Shown: positions 34,280 through 43,223 of the stretch, one piece after another
Layout of the letters: every line of letters starts with the position of its first letter
Numbering within the stretch: the stretch's first letter is position 1
Assembly: GCF_030268885.1 (NCBI RefSeq)
Contig: NZ_BSSA01000010.1
Coordinates: forward strand, 164,260-228,259
Direction: 5' to 3'
Source of the DNA: Kitasatospora phosalacinea
GTDB taxonomy: Bacteria; Actinomycetota; Actinomycetes; Streptomycetales; Streptomycetaceae
Length of the DNA stretch: 64,000 bases
The notes under the pieces: generated by a model
What the model saw: the letters and a program-made list of their open reading frames with translations, nothing else
The model's database searches: none
What the model was told of the DNA's origin: nothing
Translations under genes and position numbers: made by a program

Positions 34280-35209
34280 TCACTTCAGGTACTGCGCGGG
34301 CACCTCGGCCAGGAAGGCGTCCGCGATCACCTGGTAGCCCGCGTCGTTGGCGTGGATGTCGCCGCGCGCCATGTTGGTCCACTGCAGGATCCGGGCCACG
34401 TTCAGCGGCACCTGCTGCCCGCCCAGCGGCACCGTCGGCGCGAAGGCGTCGGTGGCGAAGGCGCCCGCCACGTCGGCCGTCGGGACGCGGTGGCGGGCGT
34501 CCACCGAGCCGATCACCTGGTTCAGCGAATCGCTCAACCGCACCGAGGCGGTGGCGAGTTCCTTGCCCCGGTCGCCGGTGGTCCAGGCGGCCAGGAACGG
34601 GTCGTACAGGTTCATCCCGACGATCCGGGTGTGCGGGCCCGCCGCCGCCCGCAGCTCGCCCAGGATCCGGTCGAGCCCGGTGCGGACCTGCTCGATGCCG
34701 TTCAGCGCGCACGGCAGGTCCAGCGTCCCGCCCGCGGCGCAGCGCTGCACGTCGTTGGCGCCGATGTCGATGGTCACCAGCACCTCGTCCTTCCGGTGGG
34801 AGGCCAAGTAGGAGACGGCGGCCTCCAGTTGGGAGCCGGTGAAGGAGTGCGGGTACGGGCAGCCGCCGTCCGCCATGGTGCCGGTGGTCTCGCCCGGGCA
34901 GCCCAGGTCGGTGAACTCGAACGGGCGGTGCTGCTGCGCGGCCCGCGCGCCCAGCGTCCGGGCCAGGTCCTGCGCGTAGCCCCGGCCCACCACGTGCCCG
35001 CCGGTCGGCGTCGACTGGTAGCCCGCCGCCAGCGAGTCCCCGAGCGCCAGGTAGTACGCGGGGCGGTGCGGGCCGCCCTTCCCGCCGTTCCCGGCCGGTC
35101 CGGGCTGCCCGCCCGGCGCGGCGGCGGCGGGAACGGCGCCCGCCGCGGCGAGCGTCAGGGCGGCGAGAGCGGCGGCAACGAGCGTGCGGCGGCGCGCGAT
35201 TGGGCGCAC
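34280..35209 (-). CDS. Secreted SGNH/GDSL esterase-lipase
   Basis: 309 residues with a signal peptide (Arg-rich start, hydrophobic core, AVPAAAA). The SGNH blocks are intact: block I LALGDSLAAGY with the nucleophile Ser, block II Gly region, block III IDIGANDV, and block V DIHANDAGY with Asp and His. Several cysteines (LGCPGE, GGCPYP, QRCAAGG, DLPCALN) suggest disulfides. It should hydrolyse extracellular esters or lipids. GTG start has GGAGG four bases upstream. Confidence 0.93.
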   Translation of the reverse strand: MRPIARRRTLVAAALAALTLAAAGAVPAAAAPGGQPGPAGNGGKGGPHRPAYYLALGDSLAAGYQSTPTGGHVVGRGYAQDLARTLGARAAQQHRPFEFTDLGCPGETTGTMADGGCPYPHSFTGSQLEAAVSYLASHRKDEVLVTIDIGANDVQRCAAGGTLDLPCALNGIEQVRTGLDRILGELRAAAGPHTRIVGMNLYDPFLAAWTTGDRGKELATASVRLSDSLNQVIGSVDARHRVPTADVAGAFATDAFAPTVPLGGQQVPLNVARILQWTNMARGDIHANDAGYQVIADAFLAEVPAQYLK

Positions 35210-35324
35210 GGAACCTCCAGGCGGTGGATCGCGATCGGATCGACCAGGGGAGGCTACTGCCCGGTACTGCCGGTGGGTAGGGGTCTCGGCCCGACTGCCG
35301 GTCCCCGCTCCCGGGCAGGGCCGC

Positions 35325-35780
35325 TCAGCCGGGGAAGGCGTAGACGGTGGTGGCGTGGGCGACCGGGTCGGTCGGGGCGTCCGGGGTGACCAGGGTGATG
35401 TCGGCGAAGGCGACCCGGCGGCCCAGCTTGGTCAGGCGCGCGGTGACCAGCAGGTCGGTGCCGCGGGCCGGCCGCTGGAAGGTGGTGGACAGCTGGACGG
35501 TGGTCATCGGCGCGAAACCGCCGAGCGCCGCGGAGATCGCGATCACGGTGGCGGTGTCGGCCGCCGCCGTCATCGCCTGTCCGGACAGCCCGCCGCCCTC
35601 CCGGGCCAGCCGGTCCGACCAGGGCAGCCGGAGCACCGCGTGGCGCTCGCCGGTCTCCACGACGGACAGCCCCAGCTCCTGCACCCAGGGGGCGAAGTGC
35701 TCGGCGAGGATCCCGTCCGCCTCGGCGGGGGTGAGCCTGCGGTCCACGGGGTCGGTGGCGGGGGTAGGGGTGGTGGCCAT
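35325..35780 (-). CDS. PaaI-type hotdog thioesterase
   Basis: 151 residues with a single hotdog fold: LSVVETGERHAVLRLPW, LSGQAMTAAADTATVIAIS in the central helix, TTVQLSTTFQRPARGTDLL, and a final strand DITLVTPDAP. PaaI-like enzymes hydrolyse acyl- or aryl-CoA thioesters. ATG 35780 is used; a GTG 27 bases further upstream is possible, and neither has a strong ribosome site. Not clearly in an operon; the GDSL gene lies downstream 116 bp away. Confidence 0.8.
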   Translation of the reverse strand: MATTPTPATDPVDRRLTPAEADGILAEHFAPWVQELGLSVVETGERHAVLRLPWSDRLAREGGGLSGQAMTAAADTATVIAISAALGGFAPMTTVQLSTTFQRPARGTDLLVTARLTKLGRRVAFADITLVTPDAPTDPVAHATTVYAFPG

Positions 35781-35884
35781 GGGGCCGATGGTAGGGGCGG
35801 GCGTCACGCAGCGCCATAGCCCGTGCGCGCAGCGTGCACCGGGTCGTGGGGGTGGCGGCCGCGGTGCATGGTGGTGGGGTGGGA

Positions 35885-36985
35885 GTGCGGCGGAGACTGG
35901 TCGAACTGCTGGGCGAGTGGCGCACCGGGCACCTGATGGTGCTGCTGCCGCTCGGCCTGATCGTGCTGATCTCCGCCGTCGACATCACGATCTCACCGAA
36001 CATCCACCTCGGCCCGCTGCTGGTGGTCGCCCCCGCCATCACCCCCTCCTTCGCGGGCACCCGGCTGACCGCGCTGGTCGGCGTCCTCGCGCTGGTCGCG
36101 CAGGCCGTCATCGCGGCCCTGCACGGCGGCCTGTTCACCCCCAACCACCAGGCGCAACTGCTCGCCCTCACCGTGGTGACCGGCGTCATCGTCGCCTACA
36201 CCCGCCTCCGCGAACGCCACGACCGCGAACTCGTCCGGGTCCGCACCGTCTCCGACGCCGTCCAGCGCGTCCTGATGCGCCCGCTGCCCGACCGCGCCGG
36301 GCCGCTGAGGATCGCCACCCGCTACCTCGCCGCCGACGACGAGGCCAACGTCGGCGGCGACCTGTACGCCGCCGTCCGCACCCCGCGGGCCACCCGCCTG
36401 CTGATCGGCGACGTCCGCGGCAAGGGCCTCGCCGCCGTCGGCGACGCCGCCGCCCTGCTCGGCGCGTTCCGCGAACTGGCCCACCGCCACGAGGACCCGG
36501 CGACCCTGGCCGACGCCCTCGAGGCCTCCTACCGCCGCCACCTCGACGAACTCGCCGACAGTGGCCAGGACGTCCAGGAGAACTTCGTCACCGCCCTCGT
36601 CCTCGACCTCCCCGACGACCGCCCCACCGCCCGGATCGCCGACTGCGGACACCCCCCGCCGCTGCTCCTCACCCCCGGCCGCGCCCGGCCGCTCCCGCTG
36701 CACCGCACCGCCCCGCCGCTCGGCATGAGCGCGCTGGGACCGGTCGAGCGGCGCACCGAGGAGTTCGACTTCCCGCCCGGCAGCACCCTGCTCCTCCACA
36801 CCGACGGCGCCATCGAGGCCCGCGCCGCCGACGGCACCTTCTACCCCCTGCCCGACCGCGCCGCCGCCCTCCCCGCCGACGGCCCCCACGCCCTGCTGGA
36901 CGCGCTGCGGCTGGACCTGCTCGCCCACGTCGGCGGCCGCCTGCTGGACGACGCCGCGCTGGTCGCCGTCACCCGGCTGCGCTGA
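35885..36985 (+). CDS. Membrane-bound PP2C/SpoIIE-type serine phosphatase
   Basis: 366 residues. Three or four N-terminal TM helices (LMVLLPLGLIVLISAVDITI, LLVVAPAITPSFAG, LTALVGVLALVAQAVIAAL, LLALTVVTGVIVAY) precede a SpoIIE phosphatase domain (about 125-360). Metal-binding motifs: DDEANVGGDLYA, LLIGDVRGKG, DCGHPPPLLL and LLHTDGAIEA. It probably dephosphorylates an anti-sigma-factor antagonist, as in SigB-like partner-switching circuits. It lacks the HATPase kinase domain found in the larger phosphatase at 57485. GTG 35885 is chosen after GGTGGG; nearby GTG codons are alternatives. Confidence 0.88.
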   Translation: MRRRLVELLGEWRTGHLMVLLPLGLIVLISAVDITISPNIHLGPLLVVAPAITPSFAGTRLTALVGVLALVAQAVIAALHGGLFTPNHQAQLLALTVVTGVIVAYTRLRERHDRELVRVRTVSDAVQRVLMRPLPDRAGPLRIATRYLAADDEANVGGDLYAAVRTPRATRLLIGDVRGKGLAAVGDAAALLGAFRELAHRHEDPATLADALEASYRRHLDELADSGQDVQENFVTALVLDLPDDRPTARIADCGHPPPLLLTPGRARPLPLHRTAPPLGMSALGPVERRTEEFDFPPGSTLLLHTDGAIEARAADGTFYPLPDRAAALPADGPHALLDALRLDLLAHVGGRLLDDAALVAVTRLR

Positions 36986-37090
36986 GGGGCCTCCGGGGCG
37001 GGGTCCGCCCCGCGGACGGGGCTGTCCGGGCAGGTGGGGCGGTGGATAGGGTGGGGCGGCCCGCACCGTCGTCGGACCGGAGGAGCCCCC

Positions 37091-38089
37091 GTGCAGCCGA
37101 TCACTGACCGCCCGATCCGTTGGGGCGTCCTCGCCACCGGCGGGATCGCCACCTCCTTCGTGGAGGACCTGGCGGCCGTCCCCGGCGCCGAGGCGTTCGC
37201 CGTGGCCTCCCGGCGGGAGGAGACCGCCCGTGCCTTCGCCGACCGGCACGGCATCGCGCACGCGTACGGCAGCTGGCAGGAACTGGCCGCCGACCCCGAG
37301 GTCGACGTCGTCTACGTGGCGACCCCGCACGCCGCGCACCACGCCGCGACCGCGCTGCTGCTGGAGTCGGGCAAGGCGGTGCTGTGCGAGAAGCCGTTCA
37401 CGCTGAACGCCGGGCAGGCCGCCGAACTGGTCGCGCTCGCCCGCAAGCGCGAGGTCTTCCTGATGGAGGCGATGTGGACGTACCTCGACCCGACGGTGCG
37501 GCGGATCGCCGAGCTGGTCGCGGACGGGGCGATCGGTGAAGTCCGCTCCGTGCAGGCCGAGTTCGGGTTCACCGCGGAAGAGGACCCGACCCACCGGCTG
37601 TGGGACCCGGCGGCGGGCGGCGGCGCCCTGCTCGACCTCGGGGTGTACCCCGTCGCGTTCGCCCAACTGCTGCTCGGCGCACCGGAGTCGGTGCAGGCGT
37701 GGGCACGGCTGACCGACCTCGGGGTGGACGCCAACACCGGCATCCTGCTCGGCCACGCGAACGGCGCGACCGCCCTGCTGTCCTGCTCGCTGGACGTGCA
37801 GTGCGGCCAGCGCGCCTCCGTCCAGGGCAGCACCGGCCGGATCGAGATCGACCGGGACTTCTTCCACCCCGCCGGGTTCACCCTGCACCGGTACGGCGCC
37901 GAGCCCGAGGTCTTCACCGGCCCCGCGAGGGTGGGACACGGCTACGGGCTGGAGGCCGCCGAGGTGGTGCGCTGCCTGCGCGCGGGCGAGACCGAGTCCG
38001 CACTGGTGCCGCTGGACTCCACGCTCTCCGTGATGCGCAGCCTGGACGCCGTCCGGGAGCGGATCGGGGTCCGCTACCCGGGCGAGTGA
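37091..38089 (+). CDS. Gfo/Idh/MocA family oxidoreductase
   Basis: 332 residues. The N-terminal Rossmann domain (RWGVLATGGIATSFVEDL, VDVVYVATPHAAHH) carries the family EKP motif (VLCEKPFTLN). The C-terminal alpha/beta domain includes GGGALLDLGVYPVAF. It oxidises or reduces a sugar or related polyol with NAD(P); the closest recognisable type is the dihydrodiol-dehydrogenase-like group. GTG start with AGGAG six bases upstream; TAGGGT about 45 bp upstream could be the -10 box. No sugar pathway is adjacent, so the substrate is unknown. Confidence 0.9.
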   Translation: MQPITDRPIRWGVLATGGIATSFVEDLAAVPGAEAFAVASRREETARAFADRHGIAHAYGSWQELAADPEVDVVYVATPHAAHHAATALLLESGKAVLCEKPFTLNAGQAAELVALARKREVFLMEAMWTYLDPTVRRIAELVADGAIGEVRSVQAEFGFTAEEDPTHRLWDPAAGGGALLDLGVYPVAFAQLLLGAPESVQAWARLTDLGVDANTGILLGHANGATALLSCSLDVQCGQRASVQGSTGRIEIDRDFFHPAGFTLHRYGAEPEVFTGPARVGHGYGLEAAEVVRCLRAGETESALVPLDSTLSVMRSLDAVRERIGVRYPGE

Positions 38090-38163
38090 TCCGCCGGTCG
38101 GCGTCCGCGCCGAGGAGGGCGTGCGGGTGGCGGCGCACCTGGGCCATTGCCGTGCAGCGTAGT

Positions 38164-38550
38164 TCACCCAGCGTCGTGGCCCGGCTCGACCCGGACGGCG
38201 CGCCGCTCCGGAGCCGCCTCCCGCACCGACTCGTCCACCCGGGCCTCCCGCGGCGCGGGCGGTAACCCGTCCGGCACCTGCCGCGCCCACAGCGATGGCA
38301 CCAGCGTGAACATCCGCAGCGCCACCGCCGTCCGTCCGGGCAGCACCCCCCACGAGCGCGACCGGCGCCCGTCCCGCTCCACGCACGCCCCGCCCGGCAC
38401 CACCGCCATCGCGAACGGCCCCTGCAGGGTCGGCGGCAGCGGGGCCGGCCCCTCGACGGCCGCCGACAGCGAAGCCGGTCCACCCGCCCGTGCCACCTCC
38501 GCCAACGAGGCCCGCGCAGCACGGAACCCCTCCTCGGAGCCCGCGCGCAT
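38164..38550 (-). CDS. Conserved-looking hypothetical protein
   Basis: 128 residues. The frame has G or C at almost every third position, good evidence of coding. The core reads GPFAMAVVPGGACVERDG, RSRSWGVLPGRTAVAL and MFTLVPSLWARQVPDGL, a compact beta-rich stretch; the tail is charged. Family not recognised. The start is uncertain: ATG 38550 has only a weak ribosome site, and an upstream TTG is possible, so it may be the back part of a longer gene. It is convergent with the Gfo/Idh/MocA gene and divergent from the esterase. The gap 38551-38689 holds their promoters. Confidence 0.5.
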   Translation of the reverse strand: MRAGSEEGFRAARASLAEVARAGGPASLSAAVEGPAPLPPTLQGPFAMAVVPGGACVERDGRRSRSWGVLPGRTAVALRMFTLVPSLWARQVPDGLPPAPREARVDESVREAAPERRAVRVEPGHDAG

Positions 38551-38689
38551 CGGCGCGAGCAACCCCGGCAACCCACCCGGACACGGACTCGAACGCACCT
38601 CCGGAGACGGCCGCGACCCATCTCCCGGTACGGACCTCCACGGCAGCCGGGTGAAGCCCGGACCGGCCCGCCGGGGTAGTCTCGCCGCC

Positions 38690-39943
38690 ATGGGGCGGCG
38701 GACGGACGGCGAACTGGACGCATGGCTGGGGCGGCACGCCCGGCGGCTGGAGGCGCTGACGCCCGGGGCACCGACCGAGGACCTCCGACCGCTGGGAGCG
38801 GCGCTCCGGGACGTGCGGGTGGTCGGCCTCGGTGAAGCCACCCACGGGACGCGGGAGCTGTTCCGGCTCAAGCACCGGCTGGTTGAGTTCCTGGTCACCG
38901 AACTGGGCTTCACCGCACTGGCGATGGAGGCGCCCGCCGCCGCGGCCGACGCCGTCGACGCGTACGTCAGGGGCGGGTCCGGCGACGGCGCCCGGGCGCT
39001 GGACGGCCTCGGGTTCTGGATCTGGCGGACGCACGAACTGCTCGACCTGGTCGAGTGGTTGCGCAGGTGGAACCGGGGCCGCCCGCCCGCCCGGCAGGTC
39101 GGGTTCACCGGCATCGACGTCCAGCAGTGCGGCCCCTCACTCGTTGTGCTTGACGCGCTGCTGCGCGAGGCGGCCCCCGGGCGGATCGCCGACCTGCTCG
39201 ATCCGCTGCGCCCCTCGGCCACCGCGGCCCCCGGCTCCCGGCCCGACCCGGAGGGCCGACTGCTGGCCCTGGCCGAGGAGTTGGCGGCCCTGGTCGCGGC
39301 GGTCGCGCCCGCGGACACCCATGCGCTGCGGCACGCCCGGCTGCTGCGGGCGGCGGTCGACCTGGTGGGCCGGGAGCGGCGGCACCGTGACCCGGAGCGG
39401 ACGGCCTGGGCCGTGCGGGACGCCTACATGGCCGAGGCGGTGGACGGGCTGCTGGCCGACCCGGCTGCGAAGGTCGTCGTCTGGGCACACAACAGCCATG
39501 TCACGCAGGCGAGTTGGCGCGGCACGTGGCCGACCCTGGGCAGCCGGCTGCGGGCCCGGTACGGCGAGGCCTACTACGCGCTCGCGCTGCTGCTGGGACG
39601 CGGCGGGTTCCGGGCCCGCCGCACCTGGCCCGGCCCGTGGACCAGCCCGGCGCCCGGCCCGATCGCCGTGCACCGCCTCGGCCGGGCCCCGGCCGGGACG
39701 GTGGAGGCCAGGCTGCTGGCCGCCGCCCCCGGCGACCGGCTGCTCGACCTGCGCGGCGCGGCCGACGCTCCGCCCGAGGTCCGCCGCTGGCTCCACGATC
39801 CGCAGGGCGTACGGGAGTTCGGCGCGCTGGCGCCGCGCTGGAGCCACCGCTTCCAGCGCGCCCCGGTGGTGCTCGGCGCGTGCTACGACGGCGTGGCGCT
39901 GGTCGCCGAAGGGAGCGCCAGTCGTCCGCTGGAGCGCGGTTGA
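38690..39943 (+). CDS. Erythromycin-esterase-like hydrolase
   Basis: 417 residues of the EreA/B-like superfamily. Conserved active-site pieces: VVGLGEATHGTRELFRLKHR (His and Glu), ALAMEAPAAAADAVDAYV, GFTGIDVQ, and VVWAHNSHVTQ. Characterised members hydrolyse macrolide lactones, but most streptomycete homologues have unknown substrates. No ribosome site precedes the ATG, and TAGTCT-like bases lie about eight bases upstream, so it may be leaderless. Its stop lies within a 13-bp palindrome shared with the convergent gene's stop (39941-39953). Confidence 0.88.
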   Translation: MGRRTDGELDAWLGRHARRLEALTPGAPTEDLRPLGAALRDVRVVGLGEATHGTRELFRLKHRLVEFLVTELGFTALAMEAPAAAADAVDAYVRGGSGDGARALDGLGFWIWRTHELLDLVEWLRRWNRGRPPARQVGFTGIDVQQCGPSLVVLDALLREAAPGRIADLLDPLRPSATAAPGSRPDPEGRLLALAEELAALVAAVAPADTHALRHARLLRAAVDLVGRERRHRDPERTAWAVRDAYMAEAVDGLLADPAAKVVVWAHNSHVTQASWRGTWPTLGSRLRARYGEAYYALALLLGRGGFRARRTWPGPWTSPAPGPIAVHRLGRAPAGTVEARLLAAAPGDRLLDLRGAADAPPEVRRWLHDPQGVREFGALAPRWSHRFQRAPVVLGACYDGVALVAEGSASRPLERG

Positions 39944-39950
39944 CGCAGCG

Positions 39951-40772
39951 TCAGGTGCCGTCGGGGGCGGTGGAGGGCTGCTGCGGGATCACCGGCTGGC
40001 CCGGGTCGGCGGGCTCCGGCAGGGGGAGCGCGGTGGCCGTCGCGGCCGCAGCCGGAGCGGGGGCCTTGGCGGTAACGGGGGCGGGGGAGGCCGGGGCGAC
40101 GGGCTGGATCTTGTCGTCGCGCTCGTCGTCGCCCGCCCCGTCCTTGGTGGTCAGGACGGTGTCGAAGACCTCGCGGAGCTTGTCGGTGGCCTGCTTGGAG
40201 AACAGGCCGCACAGTCCGGCGATCCCGGCGAAGCCGTACGGGTTGGTGGCGGTGCCGTCGGTGCCGTTGGCGAACAGGCCGCCGCGCAGCAGGAAGTAGA
40301 CCAGCAGCGCGAGCGCGCCCCCGATCGCGGTGCGCAGCAGGTACCAGGGCAGCCAGCTGGGCAGCAACTGCCGGTTGCCCGCGTAGGTGGCGAAGGAGGT
40401 CGCGGCGTGCACGAAGCTGCCGAGGCCGCTGGCGGCGAGCACGGCCAGCAGCATGGCGGTGTTGGAGGTCAGGTGCCAGGGCCCGAGGCCGAGCACCGTC
40501 CAGGGCAACGGGTCGCCGGTGGGGGCGTGTTCGGCGGTCAGCGTGGTCAGCGGCGTCCAGACGCTGATGAGCACGGCCATGCAGAGGAACGCCTCGACCA
40601 GCAGCAACGTCCCCAGCAGCAGGAGCGTCCAGCCGGAGAGCTGCTGCTGGGGCGGCAGTTGACCGGACGACCCCGGGAGCGGCCCGCCGGAGGTCTCGGT
40701 CGGGTCGGTGGCCGAGGGGTCGGCGGCCGGATCCGGCGTCGGGGCCGCCGACGGGGAAGCGGGGGAGGACAT
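39951..40772 (-). CDS. Multi-pass membrane protein, unknown function
   Basis: 273 residues: a Pro/Ser/Thr-rich N-terminus, four TM helices (GWTLLLLGTLLLVEAFLCMA; NTAMLLAVLAASGLGSF; a segment after SWLPWYLL reading GGALALLVYFLL; and a short fourth), a KLREVFDT motif region (GLFSKQATDKLREVFDTVL) and an Ala/Pro-rich tail. The late GLFSKQATDKLREVFD motif recurs in bacterial membrane proteins of unknown role. ATG 40772 has GGAAGG eleven bases upstream; a GTG at 40820 is possible. No operon partner. Confidence 0.7.
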   Translation of the reverse strand: MSSPASPSAAPTPDPAADPSATDPTETSGGPLPGSSGQLPPQQQLSGWTLLLLGTLLLVEAFLCMAVLISVWTPLTTLTAEHAPTGDPLPWTVLGLGPWHLTSNTAMLLAVLAASGLGSFVHAATSFATYAGNRQLLPSWLPWYLLRTAIGGALALLVYFLLRGGLFANGTDGTATNPYGFAGIAGLCGLFSKQATDKLREVFDTVLTTKDGAGDDERDDKIQPVAPASPAPVTAKAPAPAAAATATALPLPEPADPGQPVIPQQPSTAPDGT

Positions 40773-40965
40773 CGGGGAGTTCGCCTTCCGGTCCGGTGGT
40801 GCGTGCGGGCCTGCGTGCACGGAACTGGGCGCGGTGAGCAGAGCGCGGGCGGACTCGAACTGTCCGCGGGCACGGACTCTACCCCGCGGACCGGGCCGAC
40901 GGGGCGTCAGGCGGCCGTCGCAGCCGTGTCGTCGGCGGGTCGCGGCCGGACCCGCGGGGGGCGGC

Positions 40966-41961
40966 TCAGCGGCGGCCGCCCGCCAGCCGGGAGAACTTGG
41001 CGACCTCGAAGGTGGCGTACGAATTCGAGGCCAGCAGCGAGAACTTGATGCCCTCGCGGCCCTCGGGGCGCCGGTACCCCTGCGGCAGGAAGCGCTTGTA
41101 GTGCTCGGCGGCGCGCTGGAAGAACTGCGGGCGCTCGGCGCGGGTCAGGCACCCCGGCAGGTCGAAGACGAACAGGTAGTGCCGGATCATCCTGGTGAAC
41201 AGGTGCGGGCGCACCGCGGCGGTGACCGGTTCGGCCTCGGCGGGCTGGGCGTCCAGCAGTTCGAAGGTGCTCTCGTAGCGGTCGAAGACGTCGAAGTGGG
41301 TGGCGCCCTCGCTGCCCGCGGGGTGCAGGGTGTGGCGGCGGCGGATGGTGACGCACTCGCGGTCCAGCACCGCGACCCGGGTGGCGGCCAGCAGCGAGCG
41401 GTGCACCGCCGGGACCTCCTCGTAGAAGCCGTCCGGGAACGCCGGGATGGTCCCGCTGCGCATCAGCCGGTCCCAGACGAGCGGCGGGGCGCCGAACAGT
41501 TCGGGGCGCTCGGCGGAGGAGAACACCCCGGGCCCGGCGGCGGCCAGCAGCTCGGCGGCGTTGCCCGGCCAGAGCTTGCCCCGGTACTCCCGGTTGTGGC
41601 CGAACAGCAGCACGTCGACCTCGCCGGTCTCGGCGAGCCGCGCGTCCATCGCCTCGAACGCGTCCTCCGGCAGCAGGTGGTCGGCGTCCAGGAACAGCAG
41701 GTACTGGCCGCGGGCGTGCGCCGCCCCGGCCATCCGGGCCCGCCCGATGCCGGTCTCGGCGTCCAGCCTCAGCACCCGCACCCGGGCGTCCCGCAGTTCG
41801 TACGCCTCGACCAGCCGCTCGGGGCAGTGCTCGGACGGGGTCTGCACCACGATGATCTCGAACTCGCGGAAGGACTGCCCGAGCAGCGAGTCGAGACACT
41901 CCTTCAGTTGTCCTTGCTCGTCGTAGGCGGGCAGCACGACGGTGATCAGTGGTGGGGCCAT
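40966..41961 (-). CDS. Family 2 glycosyltransferase
   Basis: 331 residues. GT-A fold with VVLPAYDEQGQLKECLDSLL, FEIIVVQTPSEH, the donor/metal motif LLFLDADHLLPEDAFEAM, and a C-terminal half rich in aromatic residues. It transfers an activated sugar to a wall polymer or exopolysaccharide. No TM helix is seen. The ATG lacks a ribosome site; TTGCCT and TAGCCT 17 bp apart end eight bases before it, a convincing leaderless promoter. No other polysaccharide gene is adjacent. Confidence 0.88.
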   Translation of the reverse strand: MAPPLITVVLPAYDEQGQLKECLDSLLGQSFREFEIIVVQTPSEHCPERLVEAYELRDARVRVLRLDAETGIGRARMAGAAHARGQYLLFLDADHLLPEDAFEAMDARLAETGEVDVLLFGHNREYRGKLWPGNAAELLAAAGPGVFSSAERPELFGAPPLVWDRLMRSGTIPAFPDGFYEEVPAVHRSLLAATRVAVLDRECVTIRRRHTLHPAGSEGATHFDVFDRYESTFELLDAQPAEAEPVTAAVRPHLFTRMIRHYLFVFDLPGCLTRAERPQFFQRAAEHYKRFLPQGYRRPEGREGIKFSLLASNSYATFEVAKFSRLAGGRR

Positions 41962-42121
41962 GGCCGGGAGGCTAGGGGCGGGGACAGCCTCAGGCAAAGG
42001 TCGGAAGCCGCACCAAAGCGGCGATACCGGACACCGGCCGCGGGACGTTCGCCGAATCTTCACCGAACGGACATGATTGTGCGATGAAATGTCCGGATAG
42101 AGGACGGAACGCCGCGACTTG

Positions 42122-42136
42122 CTGACGTATCGTCAG
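42122..42136. promoter_or_regulatory. Orphan palindrome CTGACG-TAT-CGTCAG
   Basis: A perfect 6-bp inverted repeat with a 3-bp centre lies 160 bp upstream of the glycosyltransferase and downstream of the transglycosylase stop. It resembles a regulator site more than a terminator because the arms are short and AT-containing. The binding protein is unknown. Confidence 0.35.
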
Positions 42137-42194
42137 ATGTCCGCACGGTGGTGGAGCTGCGGAGACCCCGTGCGAGCGGCCCCGCGGCCACCCC

Positions 42195-43058
42195 TCAGTA
42201 CCAGTTGTGCGCCTGCCAGAACGACCACGCCGCGCACGGGCTGCCGTACGCCTCGTTCATGTACTGCAGGCCCCACTTGATCTGCGTCACCGGATTGTCC
42301 CGCCAGTCCGCCCCCGCCGAGGCCATCTTCGACCCCGGCAGCGCCTGCATCAGCCCGTACGCGCCCGAGGAGGCGTTGGTCGCGTGCACGTCCCAGCTGC
42401 TCTCGCGCTCCACGATGTTCGAGAAGCACTGCAACTGCCCCGCCGGCACGATCTGCGCCGCGATCTGCTGCGGCGTACCGCTGTACGCGGAGGACGAGGA
42501 GGACGGGGAGGCGGTGGCGGCCAGTGACGGACGCTGCTGCGCCCGGGACGCCGCCGAAGCGGATGCGGACGCGGCCGCCCGGGCCTTTGCCTCCGCGGAC
42601 GCCTTCGCCGCCGCCTCGGCCTTGGCCTTCGCCTTCGCGGCGGCCTCCGCCTTGGCGCTGGCCTCCGCCTGCGCGGACGCCGACGCGCTCGCACTGGCCT
42701 CCGCCGCCGCCTGCGCCGACGCCGAAGCGGCGGCCTCCGCCTCCGCCTGGGCCGAAGCCGAGGCAGCTGCCGAGGCGGACGCCTCCGCCTCCGCCCGGGC
42801 CTGCTCGGAGGCGGAAGCAGAGGCGGAGGCCGAGGCCGAGGCTGCGGCCGCGGATCGGGAGGCGAAGGCGTCCGCGGCCGGCTGCGGCCGGTTGGCCAGG
42901 GCCGGACCGGCGGCGGCGTCGGCCGGCGCGGCGTTCTGCGGCAGTGCGAGCGCCAGGGTGGCGGTGCCCGCGACGGCGAAGGTGGCGATGCCGGTCACCA
43001 GGACGCTCCGGTGGCGACGGAGCTTCTCCGAAAGGGTCAGGGTCCTGCGATGGTGCAC
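42195..43058 (-). CDS. Secreted lytic transglycosylase-like protein with long Ala/Ser-rich spacer
   Basis: 287 residues. Basic N-terminus, hydrophobic export segment (SVLVTGIATFAVAGTATLALAL), then about 120 residues almost only of Ala, Ser, Glu, Gln and Lys (likely a long helix or flexible stalk), then a C-terminal lysozyme-like domain (about 195-287): PAGQLQCFSNIVERESSWD with the catalytic Glu, GAYGLMQALPGSKM, and the end CAAWSFWQAHNWY. It should cut peptidoglycan glycan strands. GTG 43058 has GAGGAGAGG upstream. A strong hairpin lies in its leader region. Confidence 0.88.
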   Translation of the reverse strand: MHHRRTLTLSEKLRRHRSVLVTGIATFAVAGTATLALALPQNAAPADAAAGPALANRPQPAADAFASRSAAAASASASASASASEQARAEAEASASAAASASAQAEAEAAASASAQAAAEASASASASAQAEASAKAEAAAKAKAKAEAAAKASAEAKARAAASASASAASRAQQRPSLAATASPSSSSSAYSGTPQQIAAQIVPAGQLQCFSNIVERESSWDVHATNASSGAYGLMQALPGSKMASAGADWRDNPVTQIKWGLQYMNEAYGSPCAAWSFWQAHNWY

Positions 43059-43187
43059 GGAGACCTCTCCTCGCGCGGGGGCCGGACGGCCGGACGGACG
43101 GACACGGTGGCCGCCGACCGGAACGCGGGGCGCGTCACGGGCCCGGCGGCCGGGGACCGGCCGGGGCGCATCCGGCGCACGCGGTGG

Positions 43188-43223
43188 CAGGCAGTCCGGC
43201 GGTCGAACCGGCCGGACTGCCTG
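43188..43223 (-). promoter_or_regulatory. Strong leader hairpin upstream of the transglycosylase
   Basis: CAGGCAGTCCGGC (43188-43200) pairs with GCCGGACTGCCTG (43211-43223), extended by an inner GGT/ACC with one bulged G: 16 bp in all, 130 bases before the GTG. A possible promoter (TTGTTC, 18 bp, AAGAAT on the minus strand at about 43262-43233) ends just before it, so the hairpin would be the 5' end of the mRNA. The 43059-43625 gap holds no coding frame I can support. Confidence 0.5.

Noticed and set aside
40838..40900. tRNA-like segment (GGACTCGAACTGTCC with flanking GCGGAC/GTCCGC)
   Set aside because: The T-loop-like piece has no matching acceptor stem, D-arm or anticodon arm; it is better seen as a short hairpin in the promoter region of the membrane protein gene.
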